The position numbers were made by a program, and so were the translations under genes. The notes under the pieces are model-generated. The model did not search any database. It was not told where the DNA came from and was given only the letters and a program-made list of their open reading frames with translations. DNA of 36,393 bases from MFWN01 sp964594115 (GTDB lineage: Archaea; Nanobdellota; Nanobdellia; Pacearchaeales; GW2011-AR1): contig CAZQLD010000012.1 in the NCBI GenBank assembly GCA_964594115.1, positions 1-36,393 on the forward strand, read 5' to 3'. Below are positions 29,526-36,393 of this stretch, one piece after another; the stretch's first letter is position 1; the number at the start of each line of letters is the position of its first letter.

Positions 29526-30026
29526 CTATTTTCTATCTTTCCATGCAACAAATCCTATGATTACTAAGAAAGCTATACCAGCGAGTCCGCTTATTATTGG
29601 TAAAAACCACAGTAGAGGTACTAAAGCAAGCCATCCTGGATATTTTCTCTTTTCAAAAACCCTCCAAAAAGCTATAATCATTAAAATAGCTAAAGCTATC
29701 CAACCTAAAATAGGTATTAAGACTAAAAATATCCATGCCCAATGAAATCCTCCTAACTGTAGAATTAAAGATGTTCTTGCAAAAGGTATCCATGCTAACC
29801 AAGGATATTTATGTTTTAATTTTTTAGCAATTGTGGATCTTGCTATAGACTCGTAGATATAGATTGCTAATATAAAAAGAAGAACAATCGCCAACCCTAA
29901 TGCTATTATTATTCCTAAAATTCCGCCTGCTAAAAAACTTGCACCAGGGCATTGTGCTAAGGCTTCTGCAGCTGCTTCTCCTGAAAGCTCCCCACTTATA
30001 AGTTGTTCACATGCTTCAAATGCCAT
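29526..30026 (-). CDS. Membrane protein of the DUF5684 type
   Basis: A 166-residue protein with about four to five helices. The motif KHKYPWLAWIPFARTSLILQ followed by WIFLVLIPILGWIALAILMI and KRKYPGWLALVPLLWFLPII is that of DUF5684, found in archaea and bacteria; the role is unknown. The N-terminal 30 residues are acidic/Ala-rich with two Cys (CEQLISGELSGEA, AQCPGASF). It is one of few genes here with a full ribosome-binding site (AAAGGAGGTG at 30032-30041) and a TATA element 45 bases upstream, which implies a real 5' leader and perhaps high expression. Confidence 0.75.
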   Translation of the reverse strand: MAFEACEQLISGELSGEAAAEALAQCPGASFLAGGILGIIIALGLAIVLLFILAIYIYESIARSTIAKKLKHKYPWLAWIPFARTSLILQLGGFHWAWIFLVLIPILGWIALAILMIIAFWRVFEKRKYPGWLALVPLLWFLPIISGLAGIAFLVIIGFVAWKDRK

Positions 30027-30031
30027 TTAAA

Positions 30032-30076
30032 CACCTCCTTTCATCTCTAAACTATACAATAAACTTTATTTAAATA
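30032..30076 (-). promoter_or_regulatory. TATA box and strong ribosome-binding site for the DUF5684 gene
   Basis: On the minus strand TATTTAAATA (30067-30076) is followed by AAAGGAGGTG (30032-30041), 5 bases from the ATG at 30026. The TATA centre is 45 bases from the ATG, so the leader is about 20 nt. Most genes in this window lack both a leader and this site. Confidence 0.7.
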
Positions 30077-30111
30077 AGTTTTGATTGAAAATATATATTG
30101 TTTTTAAATTT

Positions 30112-32058
30112 TTAGAACACTCTTGAATCTGGAGATAAAAGAAAAATACTATCATCCTTGCTTCTTAGGCCCCTATAAATTTTTTGCGAGAACTCTCTTC
30201 TTGCCTTATCAATATAAAAATCATTATAATACTGGGGCTTGGTCTTTTTTAAAATTCTCCAGAAAAGCGAGTTAACATTAGGATAAGGGTATTTGGTTAG
30301 TATTATGCTATTGCAAGTGTCTCCTGGAAAATCCACTCCCCTATTGCATTTTGTAGAATATAAAATATCTATAGTTTTTTGTTTAAATTTTTCAACTTGC
30401 TCTCCAACACTATCTTTCTGCTGAAGATGTCTTAGTTTTTCTCCTGTCATTAAATCTAGATTATATTGCCTCGTTTCTTGCTCTGTTGGAAGGTCTTTAA
30501 ATGCATTAACATGAACTAATACTGGTTTTTTTGCCTGTTCTATGCATTTTGATAAAGATAAAAGATACTGTTTTCTTGTTATTCTGCCTTTTTGAAAATT
30601 ATCATACTTACAATTCATTTCAAATCCTGTCCTTTGTTTTATTACCTTTCCGGGCATTTCTGTTTCTGCTTCTATAACCTTGAACTCACTTAACCCGAAT
30701 ATGTTTTTCAAAACACTTTCTGAGTGGATTGTTCCAGACATCATCACTATTACCTTATTTTTGTCAAGAAGTTCTTTGAATCTTTTTTCAAGGTTTGTTG
30801 TTACTAGCCTAACGATGATGTCTTTGTCTTCTTTATAAAAAGAGAGATAGGTTTCTTCAAAAAAACCATCAAATGTTCGTGCTACATCATCTGCATGATA
30901 GCAGTAGTTTTCTTCATCACATTCAACATATTCCATCAGGTTTGAATCCAGAAAGTATTTCAACAAAGAAAGAATCTTTGTGTCTTTTATGTGAAGTATT
31001 TCCTGATTCAAAACACTGTCTTCAATTTTCTTATTATTTAATATTTGTCTTGTTGCTCTTATTAATTCATCGATGATATTGGTTGTTTTATGATCTCCCG
31101 CATATAAACTTCCTAAGGCAAAATTCAGCCTGTTAAGATTAATTTTTTTATAATTTGAAAAGCTATCTAAAAATTCATCACACTCATCTATAATTTCTAT
31201 GTCAGTATTGGGTTTGCGGTTCATGATTGTTTCAAGCTTGTATTTCTGGCTGTTAAAGATTATCACATCAGAATCAATATACGCATTAAACTGGTCACAA
31301 TAACCACAACCTGGCTCTCTTTGGTAAATTGTGAATTCCCTGTTATCCAGCCCAGAGTAGTTTTTGCGGTTAGCTTCTAAATTTAAGTCGATTTCCTTTG
31401 GGACTATTGGAGACCAGTAAGGGCAAACAGGGGCAATTGACATCCTCTTAATATTATTTATAGCAACATTAACAAAATCAGACATCTTAATTTTTGGATT
31501 CTGCTTTAAATACTCTCTGATTTGTTTAATATTTTTTTCTTTAATTTCAATCTTACAAGGAAGCTGGGGATTATTGCATGAGAGTTCTTCAGTCGGATAA
31601 TTTATCTCAAAGCTATTCCAATTTCCTTCATCCATTTCCCTTCCTATGCCATCAAACTCAAATAACTTAGAATCTTTTTCTGTTTTATGCTCTGGAAACT
31701 CTAAAGCATTTTCCTGTAGATAAGGGCATGTATGATTGGCTCTTCCGGTTATGATTTTTATTTTTAGTTTTTTGTTATTTTTTAATAAATATTTTCTATT
31801 AACATAATCTTCTTCATATTGTTTTTGTAAACTTTTGATTGGCACGACAATAGATGCTTTTCCAATTTCTTTTGCAAGATTTAGTGCAATAGCAGATTTG
31901 CCGGTTCCGCATACTCCTTTAATGAAAATAACCTTATATCCCCTATTAATAGCCTTAATTACCTCTTTAACAACATCTTCCTGTGTTTTTCCATTAGAAA
32001 AAATTAGAGGATTTAGATAAACCTCTTCACCTAATTTATTTGAATATAAGCTCCACAT
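30112..32058 (-). CDS. XPD/DinG-like helicase with Cys-rich Fe-S region
   Basis: A 648-residue superfamily 2 helicase. Walker A is GVCGTGKS at 48-55, and DECD (291-294) replaces the DEAH box. Between them Cys residues lie at 111, 161, 168, 212, 251 and 254, the region where XPD and DinG hold a [4Fe-4S] cluster. Domain 2 shows VMMSGTIHSESVL (motif III-like), RGVDFPGD (motif V) and QKIYRGLRSKDDS, where the usual Q-x-x-G-R-x-x-R of motif VI has Tyr-Arg-Gly in place of Gly-Arg. It probably unwinds DNA 5' to 3' in repair; the altered motif VI and long insert suggest a separate subfamily. A zinc-ribbon gene lies directly upstream. Confidence 0.85.
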   Translation of the reverse strand: MWSLYSNKLGEEVYLNPLIFSNGKTQEDVVKEVIKAINRGYKVIFIKGVCGTGKSAIALNLAKEIGKASIVVPIKSLQKQYEEDYVNRKYLLKNNKKLKIKIITGRANHTCPYLQENALEFPEHKTEKDSKLFEFDGIGREMDEGNWNSFEINYPTEELSCNNPQLPCKIEIKEKNIKQIREYLKQNPKIKMSDFVNVAINNIKRMSIAPVCPYWSPIVPKEIDLNLEANRKNYSGLDNREFTIYQREPGCGYCDQFNAYIDSDVIIFNSQKYKLETIMNRKPNTDIEIIDECDEFLDSFSNYKKINLNRLNFALGSLYAGDHKTTNIIDELIRATRQILNNKKIEDSVLNQEILHIKDTKILSLLKYFLDSNLMEYVECDEENYCYHADDVARTFDGFFEETYLSFYKEDKDIIVRLVTTNLEKRFKELLDKNKVIVMMSGTIHSESVLKNIFGLSEFKVIEAETEMPGKVIKQRTGFEMNCKYDNFQKGRITRKQYLLSLSKCIEQAKKPVLVHVNAFKDLPTEQETRQYNLDLMTGEKLRHLQQKDSVGEQVEKFKQKTIDILYSTKCNRGVDFPGDTCNSIILTKYPYPNVNSLFWRILKKTKPQYYNDFYIDKARREFSQKIYRGLRSKDDSIFLLSPDSRVF

Positions 32059-32092
32059 TCTACTTTGTATTTTTATATTTAAAACATAGTCT

Positions 32093-32223
32093 TTATAAGA
32101 ATTTAGGTGTTAAGAAGTTAGTTTTCCTTTCTTTAGAACATTTATCACAATATTTCCAGGATATCTTGACTTGGACTTTTTTTCAAGATCCTTTCCACAA
32201 TCCTTACATTTCTTTTTAACCAT
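32093..32223 (-). pseudogene. Small zinc-ribbon gene with a frameshift
   Basis: Reading from ATG 32223 gives MVKKKCKDCGKDLEKKSKSR, then YPG. At that point the frame runs on as NIVINVLKK, but the next frame reads KYCDKCSKERKTNFLTPKFL and ends at 32093. The two parts together make a classical zinc ribbon, C-x2-C and C-x2-C, of about 43 residues. One A (a T on the plus strand) is missing in the run at 32153-32155. Either the gene is recently broken or it is an assembly or sequencing error in a homopolymer. The longer minus-strand frame to 32544 is only a shadow of the next gene. Confidence 0.65.
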
Positions 32224-32275
32224 AAATATAACAAAAAAGGGTTTAAAAAATTTGTTAAAAGATTCCTTATCTTTA

Positions 32276-32584
32276 TTAAAAATCTTCTTCAGAATTCTTT
32301 TGTTTTTCAAAACATTCCTTACAAAAAACAGGTTTTCCTTCTGTTGGTTTGAAAGGAACTTCGCATTTTTTCTTGCATTTGGCACAGATTGCTTTGTGCA
32401 TTTCTCTTGGTCTTCTATCGAATCTTCTGTTGTCAAATCTTCTGTTACCAAAACCTCTCTGAGGCCTGTTTTTTCTGAAACACTCTTGACATCTAACTGG
32501 TTTTCCTTCTGTTGGTTTGAAAGGAACTTCGCATTCCTTTCCACAATCAGAGCAAATTGCCTTATGCATTTCTCGATCTTCCAT
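32276..32584 (-). CDS. Duplicated CxxC-x17-CxxC zinc-binding protein
   Basis: A 102-residue protein; ATG 32584 is preferred over 32596 because GGAGG (32590-32594) sits just before it. It has two nearly identical zinc modules, CSDCGKECEVPFKPTEGKPV then RCQECF, and CAKCKKKCEVPFKPTEGKPV then FCKECF, each with C-x2-C-x17-C-x2-C, joined by an Arg/Phe-rich linker with NRRFDNRRFDRRPRE. This is the CxxC-x17-CxxC domain family, common in small-genome archaea and CPR bacteria and presumed to bind nucleic acids. The RGG-like linker supports RNA binding. The repeats share 37 identical bases. Confidence 0.88.
   Translation of the reverse strand: MEDREMHKAICSDCGKECEVPFKPTEGKPVRCQECFRKNRPQRGFGNRRFDNRRFDRRPREMHKAICAKCKKKCEVPFKPTEGKPVFCKECFEKQKNSEEDF
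32331..32535. repeat. 37-bp exact direct repeat inside the zinc-ribbon gene
   Basis: Bases 32331-32367 and 32499-32535 are identical over 37 positions (beginning GGTTTTCCTT, ending TCGCATT), 168 bases (56 codons) apart. They encode the CEVPFKPTEGKPV part of both modules. Identity at silent positions shows recent duplication or gene conversion. Confidence 0.85.
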
Positions 32585-32674
32585 GTTTTCCTCCATAATA
32601 AAAAGTGGAGTTTTAAGGGTATATAAATTTATGTTTTAGGAAGAATTTAAAAACCCCAGGTTCTAAAAATAATT

Positions 32675-33070
32675 ATGACAATCTTAATAGTCGCTATAAT
32701 TATTGCATTGATTATCCTAGGTATTGGAATTTTTGTGGCAATTGCTGGAAAAAAAGACCGGGGAAAAATCAAAAAAACTGGAAAATATCCTGAAGGGCAT
32801 TTCATAGGCATGTGGATGGCAATTGGAATGGCTTTTGGTTTGCCATTTGGAATTGCTTTGGATAATATTGCTTTAGGTCCAGGATTTGGAATGGCTATTG
32901 GATTGGCAATAGGTTCAGCTTTAGAAGCTAAATATAAAAAAGAAGGAAAAATAAGGCATTTGACAAAACAAGAAAAAAAGAGGAAAAAAATTGCAGTGAT
33001 GATGGCAATAGTTCTTCTTGTTTTGGGTATTTTAGCTTTTTTAAGTTTCCTTTTACTTGCAAGAGGATAA
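32675..33070 (+). CDS. Small membrane protein with glycine-zipper helices
   Basis: A 131-residue protein with an N-terminal helix (3-24), a basic loop (KKDRGKIKKTGKYPEGHFIG), a pair of Gly/Ala-spaced helices (GMAFGLPFGIALDN and GPGFGMAIGLAIGSALEAKY) and a final helix (about 107-128). Gly every fourth residue suggests tight packing or oligomers. Such glycine-zipper proteins are widespread but their role is unknown. It is first in a run of small membrane-protein genes on the plus strand. Confidence 0.6.
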   Translation: MTILIVAIIIALIILGIGIFVAIAGKKDRGKIKKTGKYPEGHFIGMWMAIGMAFGLPFGIALDNIALGPGFGMAIGLAIGSALEAKYKKEGKIRHLTKQEKKRKKIAVMMAIVLLVLGILAFLSFLLLARG

Positions 33071-33115
33071 ATGTAATTTATAAAAAATTAAATATTATTT
33101 TTACTTCTATTAATT

Positions 33116-33322
33116 ATGACAACATTAGGAGATTATACTAGGAATTGCCAAATACAAGAAGCAGTAGGGAATAAATTTAAACATAGAAAGGATGGGCGGA
33201 GCTATGTTTTAGAAAATGTAAAACAAACAGGGAACTTTAAACAAATATTTATTGTAACAAATAAGGGTGTAAGAATTCCTCTTGATGAATGCCTAGAAGA
33301 TGTGGAAATTGAGAATAATTAG
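33116..33322 (+). CDS. Hypothetical soluble protein (68 aa)
   Basis: A 68-residue protein, MTTLGDYTRNCQIQEAVGNK and onward through FKHRKDGRSYVLENVKQTGN to VRIPLDECLEDVEIENN. Predicted beta-rich, with two Cys but no metal motif. An AT-rich promoter-like run precedes the ATG. It is the only soluble member of the 32675-35049 run. I recognise no family. Confidence 0.55.
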   Translation: MTTLGDYTRNCQIQEAVGNKFKHRKDGRSYVLENVKQTGNFKQIFIVTNKGVRIPLDECLEDVEIENN

Positions 33323-33352
33323 TTTTAAAAAGTTTTGTCTTTTACAATAATT

Positions 33353-33877
33353 ATGAAAAAACCAAAAATCTATAATAAATACCCTTTTTGGATGGTTCTT
33401 ATTGCAAATATATTAATGCTTGCTGTTTATGTTGCAGGAGCATACATAATGTTTAGATTAAGCTGGATTACTGGAAGTTTGTATGTTGTTTATCTTATTT
33501 TTCTTGAGTTTAGTGTTTATAGAGAAGGATGCAGGTATTGTTATTATTATGGTGGAGGATGTGCATTTGGTAAAGGAAAATTTGCAGCAATATTTCTTAA
33601 AAAAGGCAATCCTAAAAAATTCTGTGAAAGAGAGCTCAAATGGAAAGATTTTATTCCGCATATTCTTGTAATTTTGATTCCATTGATTGTTGGAATTGCA
33701 TTATTAATTTCAAGAGGGTTCCATACTCTAACTTTAATAGCAATAATCTACCCTGTATTCTCATGGTTATTTTTAGACCCTATTATCTACGGGAAAATTG
33801 CTTGTAAGCATTGCAAGCAGGGAAGTAGGTGCTGTCCTGCTCTTAAGTTTTTCACAAAAGGAAAAAAGAAAAAATGA
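33353..33877 (+). CDS. Four-helix membrane protein with two cysteine clusters
   Basis: A 174-residue protein; ATG 33353 (MKKPKIYNKYPFW) is preferred over an upstream TTG. Helices lie at about 12-32, 36-55, 104-122 and 128-148. Two Cys-rich loops face the same side by count: EGCRYCYYYGGGCAFGKG after helix 2 and ACKHCKQGSRCCPA after helix 4. Together six or seven Cys could bind a metal or Fe-S cluster. The loop FGKGKFAAIFLKKGNPKKFC connects to helix 3. The family is widespread but I know no assigned function. The next gene overlaps by ATGA, so they form a pair. Confidence 0.6.
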   Translation: MKKPKIYNKYPFWMVLIANILMLAVYVAGAYIMFRLSWITGSLYVVYLIFLEFSVYREGCRYCYYYGGGCAFGKGKFAAIFLKKGNPKKFCERELKWKDFIPHILVILIPLIVGIALLISRGFHTLTLIAIIYPVFSWLFLDPIIYGKIACKHCKQGSRCCPALKFFTKGKKKK

Positions 33878-34146
33878 GTCTTATGCCCACAAAAAAGAAG
33901 CTTGTCTTGTGCATCCTTGTTGCAATCATTGCACTCTTAGCAAGCAGCTGGGGAATTCATAACGAGTGTTCAAAGAAATTGGAATTTGTTTATGACAATA
34001 ATCTAAAGATGTATATTCCTCTTGGAAGTTGTCCTTCAATGTGGTCTTTAGAAACATTAAAAAAGAGCTCTTTGTATTTCAGCTTGCCTTCACTTGTCTT
34101 GTCTTATATTATATTAAGTTTAGTCATAGAAAAACCAAAATTTTAA
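33874..34146 (+). CDS. Two-helix membrane protein (90 aa)
   Basis: A 90-residue protein starting within the stop of the Cys-rich protein (ATGA). Helix 1 is at 9-27 (LVLCILVAIIALLASSWGI), followed by an outside loop with two Cys (NECSKKLEF, LGSCPSMW) and helix 2 (about 66-84). The pair of loop Cys could form a disulfide. Unknown family; by overlap it is a probable partner of the upstream protein. Confidence 0.6.
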   Translation: MSLMPTKKKLVLCILVAIIALLASSWGIHNECSKKLEFVYDNNLKMYIPLGSCPSMWSLETLKKSSLYFSLPSLVLSYIILSLVIEKPKF

Positions 34147-34217
34147 ATATAATAATTATCTTCAAAACATTTAAATAAGATTGAAGGTATTTTATTCTGT
34201 AAAAGAGGTTTAGTAAG

Positions 34218-34493
34218 ATGCATCCAATAGTTTTGCCAGCAGTTCTTGGAGGAATTGGGGGATTAACAAGAGGATTTGTTGGTCTGCTAAAGGCATTAAG
34301 TCTTAAAAGAAGAATCTTGTGGAATTATTATGTGATTACAGTTGCTATTGCAGTAATTATTGGAATTTTTGTTGGGATTATATTTGATTTTGATTACAGG
34401 CTGTCTTTGCTTGCGGGTTATGCAGGGACAGATATTTTAGAAGGAATCTATAAAAGCTTCCAAGTTCAAAAAGTTTATGTTAAGAAAAAATGA
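34218..34493 (+). CDS. Small membrane protein, holin-like layout (91 aa)
   Basis: A 91-residue protein with Gly-rich N-terminal segment (PAVLGGIGGLTRGFVGLLKA), a central helix (NYYVITVAIAVIIGIFVGIIF) and a conserved-looking LLAGYAGTDILEGIYKSFQ near the end. The layout resembles small holin-like proteins, but there is no phage gene nearby, and the role is unknown. A TATTTAAAT-like run lies about 50 bases before the ATG. Its stop overlaps the next start (ATGA). Confidence 0.55.
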   Translation: MHPIVLPAVLGGIGGLTRGFVGLLKALSLKRRILWNYYVITVAIAVIIGIFVGIIFDFDYRLSLLAGYAGTDILEGIYKSFQVQKVYVKKK

Positions 34494-34693
34494 AATCTTG
34501 GGATAAAAAAGTCAAGAAAATGGATGGGGTGGATGTTGCTTTAGTCAAACTATCTGTTGCAGCACTTGTTTTGTTTATTGTAACAACTTGGCCAGCTGCA
34601 ATGGATTTAGCTGTTTCGATAAATCCTTGGTGGTTTTTAGTGGCTTTTGTAATCTTAGCAATAAGACCTTTATACAGAGCTTATTTAAAATAA
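34490..34693 (+). CDS. Small membrane protein (67 aa)
   Basis: A 67-residue protein, MKSWDKKVKKMDGVDVALVK, with two helices (about 19-36 and 47-62), the second containing INPWWFLVAFVILAIRPLYR. It starts in the stop of the previous gene (ATGA), which supports it as a real gene and partner. No family recognised. Confidence 0.55.
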   Translation: MKSWDKKVKKMDGVDVALVKLSVAALVLFIVTTWPAAMDLAVSINPWWFLVAFVILAIRPLYRAYLK

Positions 34694-34711
34694 AAAGAAG
34701 TGAAAATTAAA

Positions 34712-34888
34712 ATGGATAAAAAGAAAAAAACTATCTTAATTGCTCTACTTTCTGGAGCAGTAGGGGGAGGCACAGGGCCTTATGCAGCAAAGCTTCTTAA
34801 TGGTGGAAGATTGTGTGTTGGTCTTACAGCTGCATTTATTGCAGCTATTCTTGCTCTTATACTCTCAATTATTTTAAAAGAAAAATGA
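34712..34888 (+). CDS. Small glycine-rich membrane protein (58 aa)
   Basis: A 58-residue protein from ATG 34712 (a GTG twelve bases upstream is less likely). MDKKKKTILIALLSGAVGGG is followed by TGPYAAKLLNGGRLCVG and a second helix ending SIILKEK. It overlaps the next start by ATGA. Unknown function. Confidence 0.5.
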   Translation: MDKKKKTILIALLSGAVGGGTGPYAAKLLNGGRLCVGLTAAFIAAILALILSIILKEK

Positions 34889-35049
34889 AAAAGCGAAAAA
34901 AGAAAGAAGATAAAAGCGACTGGGTCATACCCGCATTCTTATTTATAGGGCTTGGTATAGGACTTATCACTGGACATGTGGCTGGCTGTACTCTTATTGG
35001 ATTGGGCGTAGGTTTTTTAGTTGCTTATCTTTTTAGAAAAAAGAAATGA
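34885..35049 (+). CDS. Small glycine-rich membrane protein (54 aa)
   Basis: A 54-residue protein, MKKRKKKEDKSDWVIPAFLF, with helices LFIGLGIGLITGHVAG and LIGLGVGFLVAYLF and a basic end RKKK. The start lies in the stop of the upstream gene (ATGA). The same polarity and Gly spacing as its neighbour suggest a recent duplicate or a two-part complex. Function unknown. Confidence 0.5.
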   Translation: MKKRKKKEDKSDWVIPAFLFIGLGIGLITGHVAGCTLIGLGVGFLVAYLFRKKK

Positions 35050-35053
35050 GAAA

Positions 35054-35187
35054 ATGAAACTAACAATTTCTCTTGATGCTGAAGAAGTTAAGATTCTTAA
35101 AAGAAGAGCTAAAAAGAACTTACTGACAATTAGAGAGCAGGTTGAGGATATTATCAGAAGGAGCTGCATAAGCAGCTCTAAAGGAGG
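35054..35187 (+). CDS. Ribbon-helix-helix-like protein, cut by assembly gap
   Basis: From ATG 35054, MKLTISLDAEEVKILKRRAK is followed by NLLTIREQVEDIIRRSCIS and the gap. A short beta strand of alternating residues and two helices match a CopG/MetJ-type ribbon-helix-helix. The C-terminal end is lost in the N run. It closes the small membrane-protein run and could control it, but the gap hides the rest. Confidence 0.55.
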
Positions 35188-35287
35188 NNNNNNNNNNNNN
35201 NNNNNNNNNNNNNNNNNNNNNNNNNNNNNNNNNNNNNNNNNNNNNNNNNNNNNNNNNNNNNNNNNNNNNNNNNNNNNNNNNNNNNNN
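35188..35287. other. Assembly gap (100 N)
   Basis: A run of exactly 100 N marks a scaffold join of unknown true length. The genes on both sides, at 35054 and 35288, are truncated by it and their relative distance is unknown. Confidence 0.99.
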
Positions 35288-35668
35288 AAATTTAACTGCT
35301 CGCGGGTTGATTGAGTATCCTTTTTTATTTAATTGTAATAAAAATAAAGCAATTGCAGTTTCCAGTGTTTTAGGAGGAAATTTGGATTTCACAGCTGGAT
35401 GAGGAGCATATACATCAAATTTCACTTGCTTATTTTTTTGCTTCCCATAAGCAAAATATCCTTTAAGTATTCCTGTCCCTCTATCAACACTATAAGGGGC
35501 TATAACTTCAGGGCGAAGGGTTATAATTTTGTTTGTTTCATTTACATTCTCAACATCTGCTACTGAGGTTTCAATAGTTGCAGCAAGAAAATATTCTTCC
35601 CTAATTTTACAAAGAGAAGGGGCTGTCAGTTCTTTACCCTGTGCATAAATTAATCCTGATTGCGCCAT
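35288..35668 (-). CDS. Unrecognised protein, 3' end lost in the gap
   Basis: On the minus strand from ATG 35668, MAQSGLIYAQGKELTAPSLC leads to about 127 visible residues, ending NPRAVKF at the gap. It has mixed alpha/beta content, with SVDRGTGILKGYFAYGKQKN and VYAPHPAVKSKFPPKTLETA as the more striking stretches, and no membrane segment. I do not recognise the family. The divergent rubrerythrin gene starts 112 bases away. Confidence 0.6.
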
Positions 35669-35779
35669 CTTAATCTATCAGAACTCTTTTTCCCAATTTT
35701 GGGTTAAATTAATATGAATTATGGGTTTTTAAGGTTTTTTATCCGATAAATCTAAAAACCCTTTTTCACTTATAGTAAG

Positions 35780-36301
35780 ATGGTAGAGCTTTATGTTTGT
35801 AAAATATGCGGAGAACCTTATCTTGGAGGAAAAGAGCCAGAAGACTGCCCGTTTTGCGGGGCTCCTAAGAATTACTTAAGAAAAATAGAGGAATTCTCTG
35901 TGCTCTGGAAATGTGAGCTAACAGAGCAAGAGAAAAAAGATATTGAGGAAACATTAAAGCTAGAGGTTAATGCTACTGCTTATTATGAAGATGTTGTTAA
36001 AAGTCAGGAAAAATATTCTAAGTACAACAGGTTGTTTAAACAATTAGCAAGGGTTGAAAAAGAGCATGCAGAAATAGCTGCAAAATTTTTAAACATAGAA
36101 ATTCCAGAATTTGAAGGAGAAAAAAGCAAGGGCAGCATAGAAAAAGATTTAAAAAGAACACATGAACTAGAGCATCATGCAGTTGAATTATACACAAAAT
36201 TCCTAGAAAATGCTGAAAATGCAAATGTGAAAAATTTCTTCAAAGCTTTAAGACATGCAGAAAAAGGGCATGAAGATTTTATTGGAAGAGAAATTGTATA
36301 G
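35780..36301 (+). CDS. Reverse rubrerythrin (N-terminal rubredoxin, C-terminal ferritin-like)
   Basis: A 173-residue protein. The rubredoxin-like domain is first: Cys7-x2-Cys10 and Cys23-x2-Cys26 (CKICGEPYLGGKEPEDCPFC). A ferritin-like di-iron domain follows (about 50-170) with Glu in LKLEVNATAYYEDV, the EKEHAE motif, the second Glu/His pair in ELEHHAVELYTK and AEKGHEDF. The domain order is that of reverse rubrerythrins, which reduce hydrogen peroxide or oxygen in anaerobes. It suggests the organism meets oxygen stress. The promoter is in the AT-rich stretch 35699-35779. The remaining bases to 36393 hold no gene I can see. Confidence 0.9.
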   Translation: MVELYVCKICGEPYLGGKEPEDCPFCGAPKNYLRKIEEFSVLWKCELTEQEKKDIEETLKLEVNATAYYEDVVKSQEKYSKYNRLFKQLARVEKEHAEIAAKFLNIEIPEFEGEKSKGSIEKDLKRTHELEHHAVELYTKFLENAENANVKNFFKALRHAEKGHEDFIGREIV

Positions 36302-36393
36302 TTACTTCTAAAAAAATTCAAGAAAATAAAAAATCTGGATTTCTAACACTCTATTTCTCTGATAAAATTTATGAAATATTTTAAATCCAGGCC

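Noticed and set aside
32224..32544. Minus-strand ORF upstream of the frameshifted zinc ribbon
   Set aside because: It is the other-frame shadow of the duplicated CxxC protein; only the part after 32223 is meaningful.
34218..34493. Phage holin
   Set aside because: Layout is holin-like, but there is no lysin, structural or other phage gene nearby.
35120..35287. Continuation of the minus-strand ORF through the N run
   Set aside because: The frame through unknown bases is artificial; only 35288-35668 is sequence.
1..36393. CRISPR array
   Set aside because: No regularly spaced direct repeats were seen; the only notable direct repeats are within the zinc-ribbon gene and the 28 kb region.

Overview
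The window reads as one scaffold of an archaeal genome, most likely a DPANN lineage of the Woesearchaeota/Pacearchaeota/Nanoarchaeota type. The evidence is archaeal-only machinery: ribosomal proteins L21e and L18e, RNA polymerase subunits Rpo3(D), Rpo4(F) and Rpo10(N), DUF655, the RNase P protein Rpp21/Rpr2, SecD/SecF without SecA-type features, XerA and an intron-bearing tRNA. The DNA is very AT-rich, most proteins are short, and most promoters are a TATA element about 25 bases before a leaderless ATG. I cannot fix the exact phylum from the sequence alone. A run of 100 N (35188-35287) shows this is an assembled draft.

Region 1 (1-9176) is a surface-glycan locus: a GT4 glycosyltransferase (cut by the window edge), GDP-mannose 4,6-dehydratase, methyltransferases, a flippase, a GT2 enzyme and a large membrane protein with a GT-C look. 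Several members are broken: a GT2 gene with its middle missing (4823-5182), a UDP-sugar dehydrogenase reduced to its N-terminal part (7227-7622), and a stop-interrupted remnant (8882-9106). Region 2 (9177-15711 and on to 17914) holds SecF-SecD-Nudix, three tRNAs (Gly-UCC, Arg-CCU, Leu-CAA), a PIN protein, a candidate H/ACA guide RNA, 5S rRNA, a PQ-loop protein, RNase P Rpp21, rpoN, and a MacB-type ABC exporter operon behind a palindromic control region.

Region 3 (17980-23908) is the information-processing core: a ribosome hibernation-like protein, L21e, Rpo4, DUF655, S13, S4, S11, a Nudix-fold protein that has lost its metal-binding glutamates, Rpo3 with two [4Fe-4S] motifs, a tRNA-Leu with a predicted 15-nt intron, L18e, an unrecognised 90-residue protein, L13 and S9. 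The order S13-S4-S11-Rpo3-tRNA-L18e-L13-S9 is an old archaeal linkage, so the inserted members stand out.

Region 4 (23905-36393) is accessory: a stand-alone Cas4-like nuclease, membrane proteins, a GH130 glycosidase/phosphorylase, XerA sharing a perfectly symmetrical promoter with a small phosphatase, a gene-poor stretch (28098-28522) rich in stem-loops, a 7TM protein plus winged helix pair, an XPD-like iron-sulfur helicase, zinc-ribbon proteins (one frameshifted, one with an internal duplication), a run of tiny membrane proteins (32675-35049), a ribbon-helix-helix protein cut by the gap, and a rubrerythrin with its rubredoxin domain at the N terminus.

The most promising undescribed items are the structured 28.1-28.5 kb region, the tRNA-Leu whose predicted anticodon starts with A, the glutamate-less Nudix protein within the ribosomal operon, the candidate H/ACA RNA, and the cluster of tiny membrane proteins.
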